A stretch of 64,000 nt of DNA from Parasitella parasitica. Lineage: Eukaryota; Mucoromycota; Mucoromycetes; Mucorales; Mucoraceae. Where the stretch lies: NCBI GenBank assembly GCA_025201805.1, contig MU619270.1:82366-146365 (forward strand), given 5' to 3'. The notes beneath the pieces are model-generated. The model was not told the origin of the DNA and ran no database searches. It saw only the letters and a program-made list of their open reading frames with translations. Numbering within the stretch: position 1 is the stretch's first letter; each line of letters starts with the position of its first letter. A program made the translations under genes and the position numbers. Positions 49,001 through 59,306 of the stretch are shown one piece after another.

Positions 49001-49669
49001 CTCGTACACAGACTATTGGATGCTCCGTAAACGCTTTACTGCACAGTATGCAACCGCCACCTTTATGGCATACATTTTTAGCGTTGGTCACCGCATGCCT
49101 CACAAAATTATGATTTCTCGTAGCACGGGCAACGTCTGGATGACTGAACTACTGCCAGGTAAAAAAGCATATATCAGGAGATCCGAGATTTTATACAAAA
49201 GACTAATACTCGTTCAATAATGATTCAATTTGTAGGCTGGAATTCTGCGAATCCACTATTTGGCAACGGTGAAGCTATTCCATTCCGTTTCACACCCAAC
49301 ATTCAAGAGTTCATGACACCTATCGGAATTGAAGGGTTGTTCACCAGTTGCTTGATGGCAACGGCTCGTTGTTTAACAGAACCTGAATTCGAACTGGATC
49401 AATATCTGTGCTTGTTTGTGCGAGATGAACTCGCAACATGGCATTTAGCAAACCACCGCTCCGTTACTGATGTCCAATTCCGTGAAAGAATCAACACCAA
49501 CGTACTTCAGGTACAAACAAAAGCCCAATTCTTGTCCTGTAAAGCAGATAAAGAAAAGACTTTGAATGCTGGCAAACCACTGAATCAGAATGTGATTGAT
49601 CTCATTTCCCAAGCTAGCAACCCGCAGAAAATGGCTCAAATGGAATGCACTTGGATGCCTTGGCTATAA
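37045..49669 (+). CDS. TRA1: Tra1/TRRAP, PIKK-family pseudokinase subunit of SAGA and NuA4
   Basis: Giant scaffold that docks transcription activators onto the SAGA and NuA4 histone acetyltransferase complexes in the nucleus. Eight exons: 37045-37093, 37147-37304, 37370-37648, 37708-37902, 37974-48767, 48825-48917, 48981-49158, 49236-49669; 4059 aa, longer than yeast Tra1 (3744). Most of it is HEAT/TPR helices followed by the FAT domain. The C-terminal PI3K-like domain (RSYGNCYRRLTIRGHDG, RMLNYILERKKESR, SVGHRMPHKIMISRSTGNVW) lacks the catalytic HRD-type Asp/Asn and the DFG motif, as in all Tra1 proteins. It closes with a FATC end (QMECTWMPWL). Extra length comes from low-complexity inserts, for example near 43390-43560, 44030-44360 and 47230-47870 (poly-Gln, Gln-Glu and poly-Ala). 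One exon of 10.8 kb is unusual among the short exons here. Confidence 0.96.
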
Positions 49670-49768
49670 GTTATATATATACATATACAAACGAGTACGA
49701 ATAAAAAGCTTGAAAATTATAAATGTTTTAACAAGAAATTTTTATTTCTTATGCATGTTGTGAAAGGT

Positions 49769-49786
49769 AGAGAGAGAGAGAGAGAG
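49769..49786. repeat. (AG)9 microsatellite
   Basis: Nine AG units about 100 bp behind the TRA1 stop, between convergent genes. Confidence 0.75.
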
Positions 49787-49891
49787 GGAAAGGTGAAAAG
49801 TGCGCAGAAATGAGAAAGGGTACATGATGGAAAATTAAACTGATGAGAAAGCTCTTAACATTCGACAATGCTAATTGGCGTCAAATACAAT

Positions 49892-50216
49892 CTAGTTGAT
49901 TTCAGCCTTTTGGTAAACAGTGTTGTGGTTGACGGTTTCGCTCAACAATCCAGAACCGAGAAGACCAGTGAGCTATTTTGCGCGTAGATCGATCAATTAG
50001 TATATGGATACATGTCAAAATATGTCAGAAACTTACAAGGCCCTTGTTTTGGGTGCTGCCAACATCGCCAACAGTTTGAACGATCTTCTTGTTACCAGAA
50101 AAGCTGTTGTCTTCGTGGTTGCTGTTGTCTTCATGGTTATGGCTTTCATCTTTGCAGGGAGCTGCAGAGACCAAGGCAGCAACAGAGAGAATGGCGAGGA
50201 CAGAGAAGAACTTCAT
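49892..50216 (-). CDS. Small secreted protein, His/Asn/Asp-rich
   Basis: Two exons (50216-50037 and 49972-49892) encode about 86 aa. The N-terminus is a textbook signal peptide (MKFFSVLAILSVAALVSAA), cleaved probably after the ALVSA segment. The mature part starts with a charged stretch (ESHNHEDNSNHEDN, possibly metal-binding) and ends with a hydrophobic, glycine-rich block (GLLTGLLGSGLLSETVN). The intron has GTAAGT and TAG ends. A TATA-like box (minus-strand TATAAATA, plus 50281-50288) lies about 65 bp upstream, suggesting strong expression. No family recognised; it might be a small cell-surface or effector-like peptide, which is inference. Confidence 0.72.
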
Positions 50217-50608
50217 TTTGTGTGTATTATTAGATTTGTAGATTGATGTTTTTTATTCTGATGTCTGGAAATTTGTCGACTATTTATACTGTTTCTGTTT
50301 TGTCAACTTTATCTCCTTGCGAGAGCAGCATAACATTAATTCATTATCCACGACGAAAAAAGGAGAGAGGAATCACAGTATATACTTGAAATCATAATTA
50401 GAAAAAAAAAACTCCCTTTTGTGCAGATAAATTCCAATGGCACATTAATTGAAAATCACAGCAGCCATTACTGCCGCACAGCACGTGTAATATGAATTAA
50501 ATGAGAGAGGAGGAGGGGGGTTGCAAGCGTAACACACAAACGCACACCCCAAGACACAGGGGACAATTATATTAATAGTTTTCTACTGTATGCACATAAT
50601 CTTCCGTA
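50217..50608. promoter_or_regulatory. Divergent promoter region (small secreted protein / aldehyde dehydrogenase)
   Basis: About 390 bp between two divergent starts. Holds the TATA-like box of the minus-strand gene (50281-50288). CA-rich and G-rich patches (50500-50560) lie before the aldehyde dehydrogenase. No gene. Confidence 0.45.
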
Positions 50609-52066
50609 ATGTCTAGACTTCTTTGGCCTATCGCTGGAAAACAGTTTTCTCCTTATATTCATGGACACTTTGTAAAACCTTCGTCTCAACATATACGAAA
50701 ACTCATAAATCCTAGCGATAAATCACACCTCGCAGACGTTCACGAAGCCTCGCCGTCGCAAGTAGAAGAAGCCATCATCAGTGCGAAAGGTGTTTCTGTC
50801 AATTCAGAATGGCAAACAAACCCGAGATATCGCCGCGACTGTCTACTAGCGCTTGCACAAAGGCTAGAGCAGCACGAGCATGATATGGCAGGTATTGAAT
50901 CCTTGCAGACAGGAAAACCATTGGAGGATGCTCTCTATGAAATCAGTGATGTCGTTGACTGTCTACGTTATTATGCTGGATACTGTGATAAGCTCTATGG
51001 TCAATCGCAATCATTGCACAAAATGCACACATACACATCTCGAGAGCCTCTTGGCACAGTGTCGTTGATAACCTCCTTTAACTATCCGCTATTATTAGTT
51101 GGATGGAAGCTGGGGCCAGCCCTCGCCGCTGGCAATGCTGCCATTGTAAAGCCTGCACCACAAACACCGCTCTCGTCTCTTGCATTAGCTGATTTGGCGA
51201 CAGATATTCTTCCTCCAGGCGTGTTGAATGTGTTGCCAGGGGGTGTTCAAGTAAGCCAGTTAATGATTGATAGAACAGACAAGACAAGCTTTACAGGATC
51301 AACCAAGGTGGGACAAGAAATTATGCGTCGTGCAGCCGATCGTTTATTGCCATTGACACTGGAATGTGGCGGTAAAAATGCAGTGATTGTTTGCGACGAT
51401 GCGGACCTCGACAAAGCCGTTGACGCTGTAGCTATGGGTGCGTTCTCGAACGCGGGACAGAACTGCTGCGCTATATCTCGAGTGTTTGTCCACAGGTCAG
51501 TCTACGATATCTTCCTTGACAAACTAGCCACCACTGTTCAAAACTCCTGGAAAGCAACACTGGACGCACAAGGAGAAAACGAATATAATCTATATGGACC
51601 CCTAATTGACCATAATCAATATAATCGTGTGCTGGCCAGCATTCAAAATAGTAATCAAACACCCTTTCTCACTGGAAACATCAGCGCATCGACTTCTTCT
51701 CGAGGCTATTTTGTCCCACCCACCGTCTTTTGCAACGTCGACGATTGTGCTCCGTTGGCCATGGAGGAGATATTTGGCCCGGTTCTTAGTGTAATGGAAC
51801 CGTTCGACCATTTGGATGATGCTGTGCGTCGTGTGAATCAGTCTGTATATGGTCTTGCTTCAGGTGTCTTTTCGCAGAACATCAAGACAGCGCACAAGGC
51901 TGCTAACCTGATCAAAGCCGGCTTTGTGTGGTGCAATACTTACAATGTGATGCCTCCTTCGCTACCATTTGGCGGCAGAAGATTGTCAGGTATAGGCAAA
52001 GATTTAGGTAAATCTGCATTAGACCAGTTTTCGTTTGAAAAGAGCGTTATAGTCGATATTTCGTAA
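50609..52066 (+). CDS. NAD(P)-dependent aldehyde dehydrogenase (ALDH9/betaine-aldehyde type)
   Basis: Oxidises aldehydes to carboxylic acids with NAD(P)+. Single exon, 485 aa, the standard ALDH length. Catalytic residues are visible: N158 (TSFNYP), E252 (LECGGK) and the nucleophile C286 (NAGQNCCAIS). The coenzyme motif FTGSTKVGQ and the C-terminal MEEIFGPV and PFGGRRLSGIG blocks are present. It resembles the ALDH9/betaine-aldehyde or gamma-trimethylaminobutyraldehyde group, but the substrate cannot be fixed from sequence. No N-terminal targeting peptide, so cytosolic. Lack of introns is notable in this window. An M20-family pseudogene begins only 30 bp behind its stop on the same strand. Confidence 0.93.
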   Translation: MSRLLWPIAGKQFSPYIHGHFVKPSSQHIRKLINPSDKSHLADVHEASPSQVEEAIISAKGVSVNSEWQTNPRYRRDCLLALAQRLEQHEHDMAGIESLQTGKPLEDALYEISDVVDCLRYYAGYCDKLYGQSQSLHKMHTYTSREPLGTVSLITSFNYPLLLVGWKLGPALAAGNAAIVKPAPQTPLSSLALADLATDILPPGVLNVLPGGVQVSQLMIDRTDKTSFTGSTKVGQEIMRRAADRLLPLTLECGGKNAVIVCDDADLDKAVDAVAMGAFSNAGQNCCAISRVFVHRSVYDIFLDKLATTVQNSWKATLDAQGENEYNLYGPLIDHNQYNRVLASIQNSNQTPFLTGNISASTSSRGYFVPPTVFCNVDDCAPLAMEEIFGPVLSVMEPFDHLDDAVRRVNQSVYGLASGVFSQNIKTAHKAANLIKAGFVWCNTYNVMPPSLPFGGRRLSGIGKDLGKSALDQFSFEKSVIVDIS

Positions 52067-52096
52067 TAAAAACACTCGTTTTTTTATTTCCTATTC

Positions 52097-53430
52097 ATGT
52101 CAAAAATGAACAGCGGTATAAAGGACGCTATCACTCTACAATTGAAAGCATTGATAAAGAGCTGCGAGACATTAGCCTCAAGGTATATAAAAAGAATGAT
52201 ATATGATCGCATCTCCATTGAACCGTACTGGCAAAGCCAAGATCCACCAAGACCCGGAATTAGGCGATGAGGAATTCAATGCCTGTCAATTGCTGTGCAA
52301 GTACCTTCAGGACAAGAGCTTCCTATTAACCTGTGAGGCTGCTGGCCTCAAGACGTCCTTCCTCCCCAAGTTTTCTAATAAATCAGACAGACGCGTAGGA
52401 ATTGCAAGTAAATACAATGCATTGCTAGGGTAAATACAAGCGACAAAGATTGCAATCCAAGGTCTTGCTTGTGCTATTAGCATGGATGAAGACTTGGTTC
52501 TGGGAACAATAGTTTTATTTGGCACTCCTGCAGAGGAGATGATTAATGTGAAAATTAATATGGTCAAAGTAGGTCTAATTAAGGATAATGTGGATTGCGC
52601 ACTAATGCTGGTAAGCAAAGCCTCTCTCTTTTTCTTTTCCTTTTTTTTTTCTAGCTGATGCAGATGTATAGCTATATATACTCTAGCATCCTATGGCTCA
52701 GGATGTGATGTATAGGGGAATGTTAGCCATGGATAATGTAGAAATCGAATATTTTCATAAGCCTGCCCACGCTAGTATGGCTTCATGGAAAGGTGTCTAT
52801 GCACTGGATGCAATAGTACAAGCTACTTACTAGTCTGGGTTTATTGAGACAACAAATGCTGCCTATTAGCAGTTATGTATTTGGTATACACAAAAAGATA
52901 GAGACAAATTAACAACAGCCTCTACAGAGGCGGTAAAGCTCCCAACATCATTCCCTTTTATGTCTCTGCGTCTTATCGTGTTCGTTCTCGAGACAAAATC
53001 CAATTGGGAAACTTGAAATTTCAAGTCAAGCATTACGTTAATGCGGCAGGCTAAGCAGCTGGCTGTCAAGTCAAGCTGAAATGGCGTGAGATTGGGTCCA
53101 TTGACGATTTCTTTATGAACAATGCCATGCCAGTCAATATTCTAGGGCTACGTGGAGCACGAGCGTATCACATACAAGGTCTGATCTGAGGAAGAGCAAC
53201 TTATCGTGGCCAGCACTGACTTCGGTAATATGAGCTACATTGTTCCTGCCATTCACCCGATGTAAGCAATCCATACAGATGCTGGCAATTACACACAAGA
53301 CTTTGCGGACGCATTAAAAACTGAAGCTGCCCATCAGGATACGCTTTGTGCAGCCAAATGTCTGGCAATGACAGCAGCGGAGGTCTGGGTAAACGATGAC
53401 ATTTTACACGCAGGTTGTGAGTGATTTCGA
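52097..53430 (+). pseudogene. Broken M20-family amidohydrolase (PM20D2/carboxypeptidase-like)
   Basis: Pieces of one M20 peptidase-like protein appear in order but in changing frames: IESIDKELRDISL near 52140, IHQDPELGDEEFNACQLL (52230), IQGLACAISMDEDLVLG (52460), the dimerisation segment FHKPAHASMASWKG (52755), GGKAPNIIPFYVSASYRVR (52930) and STDFGNMSYIVPAIHP (53215). Several joins need frameshifts, and in-frame stops interrupt conserved blocks (TAG after VQATY at about 52833, TAA after YVNAAG at about 53053). The HACGH-type metal-binding segment expected after the first block is missing. The intact family hydrolyses dipeptides or N-acyl amino acids; this copy cannot. Introns alone do not explain the stops. 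Confidence 0.8.
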
Positions 53431-53759
53431 AAAAGGTAAATCTCAGTGAGTTGTCGTAATAAATGATATTCTTGGCTCTTCATATGCCCTATGATATGTA
53501 TATGTTATTGTCAGCTTTCTTCATCTTGAGCGTGGTACATGTACATAGGTAACATTCACTTGTCACCTAAACTAATGGTTGCACAATGAATGATTGTGTC
53601 TTTGACTACAAGAGAAAAAAGGTCTTTCCGCCCAATTCTCCTGAATGAATCGATCATTTGCGCATATTAGTTGCAATAGGGAGGTAGAGAAAAACCATAC
53701 ATTACTGTTAAATGAGATTATACCGTATTACATGAGCGTTATACGATTTTTTGTGACAA

Positions 53760-55200
53760 CATGTCGGAATAGCATTTGTTGAAGGTGTTTTCAAGCAATT
53801 TTTGCTCATGAGACATGTTTGCACACTGTTATGGGTGTTATTTCTTTTGCAGTAGTGCCCAACTATTTTTGTCCACAGATGTGAATAAAATCTGTATTTA
53901 TAACCGTAAATTGAGAGTGTCTCCTTTAATACGAACAGTTTCCTCTCACATTTCATATATTTATTTTCAGATCGAACTTAGCCTCTCAAATTACACTCTA
54001 TATGAAGTTGTATAATGAATGTATTTTACCACAGAACTGCAAATTAAGAACTTCAAGTTTTTTAAACCTTTCATTGTCAAGTTTAGCAACCTTGCCGATC
54101 TGGTCCAAGATGCACTTTCCTTCTATTATTACTTTGGCAGCATCAGACGCACATTTCTTTTCGACGTCTCCGTTCTTTGCAAACTCAACATTGCAAACGT
54201 CAAAAACTTTCGTGCTTGAGACACACTCTCAAGTCTATCTTAAATGCGCCTCTCTTTCCTTCGTTAAATAATTCTGAAGCTTTTATGGCTTCTTTACTCT
54301 CGCTGTTTTCTGTTTCATCACTAGACCAACTTTTCTTATAAGACATTAATGGAGAACTTAATTAAAACACTTACTATTTGAGCAAAAGTGGAGAGCCTTC
54401 AAATAAGGTGCTAAAAATAGGCTCATAGAATCTGGAGATTATATCCTGTTCACTCATATCCTTCCAGCAACTGACTACTTCTGATCTATAAGTAAATTCC
54501 TCAAGCCTGAAGATATAAAGGTTACAAGGTAAGGATCATAAAGCATGACAACTGGTTGTAAGACTAAAACTTACCATCGAGAATAGATACGAATTACTCT
54601 ATTTGTTATGCCTTTTTTGCACAAAGGAATTAATTTCAAGTTGTCAAAGTATCTTCCCTGTAGAACCAGCTTCAACTGTAGACACGCTTTAGAACAGATT
54701 TACATGTTGTTTTGTTTTTACTAACCTTCATCACACTTTAAACAGATTTTTTTGCTGTTGCTTTTTTTAACAGCTCGAACGGCTCATCTTTACATTCGGT
54801 GTCTTTTGAAAGATGGACAATAGAGTTGTAGGCTAAACTACAAATTGAGTTTGTGTTGGTTTTATTGAGATTAAAGAGTTGTCCTTCTGTCATCACAAGA
54901 GACACTTACTAACAAATAGTTTTGTTCCCACCTCCAAGAGAAGAATAAGAGTTAATCATGGATCTTGATTTAAAACTAATCTATCAAATTAACAACTCTA
55001 TGAGTATCACTTTCCTTATAACTTATTTGTAAGCTTGTACTACAGTTTGAGAGTCCCTATCTCTTTACCCTCTTCTTGGATCCCCTTATTTTCTGTCGTC
55101 GGATAGATGTTTGAAAAGGACGAGATTGTGAAGGATTTGTCTTCATCGTTAAATCATAGACCATAAGACACATATTCAAATATTTTTTTTTTCTAAAATT
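53760..55200 (-). pseudogene. Relic of a repeated gene family with PD-(D/E)XK-like pattern
   Basis: On the minus strand, separate frames give coherent protein blocks in order: LEEFTYRSEVVSCWKDMSE (about 54490), then DIISRFYEPIFSTLFEG, AFKIDLRVCLKHE (about 54240) and VCNVEFAKNGDVEKKCASD (about 54170), DAAKVIIEGKCILDQIGK. The arrangement D-L-R-V, then E-F-A-K, resembles the core of PD-(D/E)XK nucleases. Frameshifts and stops break it repeatedly, so it is not functional. From memory, similar proteins occur in many copies in mucoralean genomes without assigned function; I cannot verify this. Borders are approximate. Confidence 0.45.
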
Positions 55201-55254
55201 TCTTTGATTCCTTGATTTTTTCGTAACGTTTTATCACGTTTAAATCCACTGACG

Positions 55255-56640
55255 TTTTTGCCTGCGAAAGAAACTAAGATAATTATTTCTAATGCTTTCA
55301 ATTTGATCAAGTTCACTTTGGATTGCTGAATTTATAGGTTCTACCTCTGCTGCGTCAACTCCAGATCTGATGTTGAATTTTTCTACATCAAGCTTACTAT
55401 GGTGTAAAGCATTAATTCATGATAATGCCATGTCAATAGCAGCGGAATTGCTTAAGACGCGTGTGGCCTCTTCTTCTGAACTACTTTTTATGTTAATGTC
55501 TACTTAAGTTTTAGACTGGAAGTATTTTGTAAAATGCAACTTCTAAAACTAATTACCGTCGTTCTCTTCTTCAGAAATGTGTAAAGTATGTTGCTCAAGT
55601 TCCAGTCCACTGCTAATGTCCACTTCAATCTTCAAAGGCATAGAGATGTATCTCTTAAGTAGACACATATGTTTGCAAGCAATTGGTATTTTTGGAAATC
55701 TGGACAAAGACATGTGCAGATAACATTATTAATCACGCGTATTTGGTATGTAGTTTGAGGTTTATCAGGATCAAACGATTGAATTTTTCATGGACTATTA
55801 TTATTATCATCAGTATTTGTGAAAGAGCCTTGAGTAATCATTGAAATAAAGTTTTTATTTGAGATTTTCGATGCCATGTAAGATTTTCTTGCTATATTAT
55901 TTTGCAATGGGCCCATGCGTCCAGTATTTGCTAGTATTCTATTAGACTCTTCTGTGAAGTAATATTCAACATTGTTTGTTAGGAAAAAGACCAATCTGTC
56001 TAATCTATTAATTCTTGATCGCTCAAAGGAAACGATTTTTAGTTGATTATACCAACTTTCGATGTAGTTGTAGGTTACAGACAACTTGTGGACTTATTTG
56101 ACGAAGAGTGCTCCCCATCTCTTGACTACTTCTTCATCGTTAAACCAGTATCGAGTAAAATAATCTAAGACTCCAGTGTGTTCTTCGATCTTTAGCTTGA
56201 ATCTTTCTATTATTCTAAATAATGAATGTTTCCTGGTTTCAGCAAGAATTAAGTGCAAGTCGTTCAAAAGATGCTGTTTGTACTCGGTTGCTTCAGTGTT
56301 TGACGTGCTCGTAGGTAAAGACAGCTTTGCACCCAAGTTATCTTTCCATGATCGCCAGACATGGAAGGCACAATAATGGATAACAACTTGATTTCTAAAA
56401 GCTGCTTTAATGGTATTAACTTCAGCCAAGCTACAGTTGATCGTAATTGCAGTCGGTGCAAAATTACAATTATTTCGCAGATAAACAAGCCATTGATTTA
56501 TAGGACCTACACTTTGATCATTAGTGACCGTATATGCAACAGGATAGCCCTTTCCAGTCAATAAATTTTTAACTAAAAGGGTTTGTCTTGAAAGGTCATC
56601 AAATATTTATAAATGCCACTTAAAAGCCACTCGAAGCCAC
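55255..56640 (-). pseudogene. Mutator-like (MULE) transposase relic with SWIM zinc finger
   Basis: Minus strand. The MULE core is partly readable: GKGYPVAYTVTNDQSVGPI, ITINCSLAEVNTI, then HYCAFHVWRSWK (56561-56094), followed in another frame by YNYIESWYNQLKIV and LDRLVFFLTNNVEYYF (56084-55788). Further on a SWIM finger is recognisable across a frameshift: CTCLCPDFQ at about 55700 and ACKHMCLLKRY at about 55680, matching C-x-C ... C-x-H. The N-terminal DNA-binding part is missing and I see no terminal repeats. It is a dead element. Distance to repeat copy B is only 0.3 kb, but a link between the two is not shown. Confidence 0.78.
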
Positions 56641-56916
56641 ATCCTCTTTAAACATTTATCAATGACAGAAAATAAGGGGATCCCGCTTCTTCAATGAGTC
56701 TTCTTCTTTTTTGAAACAGAGAGATCATGAGAGCTAATTTCTCTTCAAAGCGTACGTTAAGATATTCTTTTATGGGGTTTGAAGACCTAATTTTATTGTT
56801 ATGTTCAGTTTATATGAATTTCTGGTATTGATAGTTGGCGACCTTACATTTGGTTTTGAGTTAAAATAAATGAACGTTGCTACGTGTTTTCAACCGAAAC
56901 ATTGGTGTTACCACTA
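56641..56916. other. Short spacer before repeat copy B
   Basis: No recognisable feature; may still include decayed N-terminal MULE sequence. Confidence 0.3.
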
Positions 56917-57905
56917 AATACAGTTTTTTTTTATGTTTTCTGAAAAAAAAGTTCAAGTGAATGATAAATGTCACGGTGTTTGTGATGACATATAATATGG
57001 TTTCTGACACAAACTTTTTACCTGATAAAAGCTAAGGGACATAGAGAACATTTTATAATGATAAGAGGAATTGCGACGCTCTAATTTTATTTTTGGTCAA
57101 ATAACCATTGTGCAGGAGAAATAGGTTTTATCAACACTATCAACATGTACTGCAGAACCTGAAACTGAACAATCATCAACGGACAACAACACAAAATTGT
57201 TTAAATTCCATATGTTTAAATGTTGATAAATCATTACAGATATATCCGGTAGAAATTATACATCTGAATGAGCTCGAATATTTAGACAACTCTATAGAAA
57301 TGCATAGTTATAAAAACTAAAAAATGCCTAAATTCAAAGTATCAAAGCACCAAAGTGCATATACTAATAAGGCATTTAGTTGTACGTGTCCGTCTAATTA
57401 TGTATTTAAACAATGGCAGTTTACCCCTGAAATCCAAGTTTGAACCAACCAGTTCATTCTGTTTTCTCAGTCAATTATACCTCTTCAAAAATCGTAGCAT
57501 ATTCAAGCAAATGACAATCTCTACATTATAACTTCGCATTTTCATTTTATGTTACATCTGTTGAGTTAAGTCAATATCAAGGAATGAATATACAGTCGGG
57601 AATTGTTATAACGGACGGGTTGGTGTACGAAAATGTGTTTGGTATAGCGAGTTACCCCTATTCAGAAGTTGATATTCTACAGTACAATGCCTGGAACCTG
57701 GAATCTACCAGAAGCTTATTATGAAGCTTAACTTTTGTTAGCAAAATTACCTTCAACCCCAATACAAATCTCTATTTTACTTTCTGTCTTACGAGTTTAG
57801 CATTTAAATAAAAAATAAAAGAAAAGGAACTCTTGAACTGACATAAAGCATTATTATAAGCAACTATGGTAATAGGGCTTCTCTGTCACTAGTAATTAGC
57901 AACTC

Positions 57906-58280
57906 ATGAATTATTCAAAAATAACAAGGGGTTATTACAGCAAAGCATTGTATTCATTAATCATCCTCATCTGCTTCCAACTCGATAGGCCACATCTGTT
58001 TGATTACGTTACTATAAACAAAGGTATACTTGTAGCTCAAAAATACTCACTTTATAGAGCTGTGTCATGTACTACAATTGATATTGACGTGATACCATCT
58101 CCAGATAAGTATTTTTTACAGCTTAAAAGCAAGAATTTCAACTTTGTGTGCCATTTTTTGATTGATTTTCATAATCAAATGTGCCCTGAAGACACCAGAA
58201 ATAGTATCCATTGGGAAAAAACTATATTATATATGATTTTGGTGCAATTTGAGCATGATTTTTTTTTCGATGCAAAATGA
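57906..58280 (+). CDS. Orphan 124-aa frame inside repeat copy B
   Basis: Same unrecognised protein as in copy A (MNYSKITRGYYSK start), differing at two residues. Kept as hypothetical because both copies are open; no domain or homologue is recognised. Confidence 0.25.
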   Translation: MNYSKITRGYYSKALYSLIILICFQLDRPHLFDYVTINKGILVAQKYSLYRAVSCTTIDIDVIPSPDKYFLQLKSKNFNFVCHFLIDFHNQMCPEDTRNSIHWEKTILYMILVQFEHDFFFDAK

Positions 58281-59114
58281 TGGATTTTTTCGATTTTTTC
58301 CTTGTATCCACACATCCAAAATTATTGATTACGCATTATACTCAATTTTGACCCCAAAAATGTAACTTTTTACTATAGCATATATTGGAGGAAAATGATC
58401 GTACAAGACCACTCCTTGATCTGAAAGACTGAAAATGCGCTCTGATTAAGCAAAATGTCGACTTCTACCTCTTAATTTGCTTTTGAGGTTTTCTCGGCAG
58501 AATTCCTTCCATAAGCATACGGGAATTATGAAATGATCCCATCGTGTAGAGCGTCCAAAAATACAGCTATTATCATAGGCTGACAGCCGTGGTATGCATA
58601 GTATCGGAAGATGATATCTTGCCTCAAAGGAGTAATTTTGTTTTCGAATTATCCAAATCGAGTTTTTGAAAGAATTTTTTCTTCCTGATTTTGGATGTGT
58701 TTAATCTCCGCTTTTAAAGAAAAAATGGTGCTTTTTTCAAGAAAGTATTAGCTTTTGAGAAACTATGGCTTACCCAATTGAAGAGAGAAACAATTGAAAT
58801 TTAGTTTATTCAAATTCTGTGCTTCTTGGCTTTCTAATGGTAGTACTTGCATGTCTGTACCTGGCCTGACGATCTCACGCTCCGATTTTGAAAAATACTT
58901 TTCCGAAAAAAGTCAGAAAAGTCGCTATCTTCATCTGATGTCAACTTAAAAAGTACAAAAACTTGCTCCAAGCTATGCAAATACGTGATCAAAAGGTACT
59001 TTGTAGTGTAATTTATTACTTTGAATTACTTGCTTTTGCGTTTGAAATTACTAAACGTTATTTTCTTACTTTTTATCTTTTTTCTGTCAATAACACACTG
59101 AAGTTCGCGTAGAC

Positions 59115-59115
<1 letters not shown>

Positions 59116-59174
<59 letters not shown>
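59116..59174. repeat. A59 homopolymer
   Basis: A pure run of 59 A inside repeat copy B, 3' of the orphan frame. It produces a spurious poly-Phe frame on the minus strand. Confidence 0.9.
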
Positions 59175-59175
<1 letters not shown>

Positions 59176-59306
59176 AGCACCTACAATCAACGTAGCTGGT
59201 TTTGCAAAGACACACACTTTTGAAACATTCGAATATATGAAAAAGATGGCATAGGCTTGACTAGCTGTTCCACCGTGCAACTAGATATAGAGAACCCTAC
59301 TTAGTA

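Larger units (their letters stand above)
56917..59306. repeat. Interspersed 2.4-kb repeat, copy B
   Basis: Second copy of the 15070-17543 repeat, same orientation. It lacks two segments of about 55 and 65 bp present in copy A. It ends with a pure A tract of 59 (59116-59174) where copy A has 12, followed by the same 130-bp tail in both. A 124-codon frame is open in both copies. No terminal repeats or target duplication found. Confidence 0.8.

Noticed and set aside
54002-54271. Plus-strand frame of 89 codons
   Set aside because: It is the antisense of the minus-strand relic, whose blocks look far more protein-like.
59026-59280. Minus-strand 84-codon frame with poly-Phe
   Set aside because: It exists because of the A59 run; the same place in copy A is interrupted.
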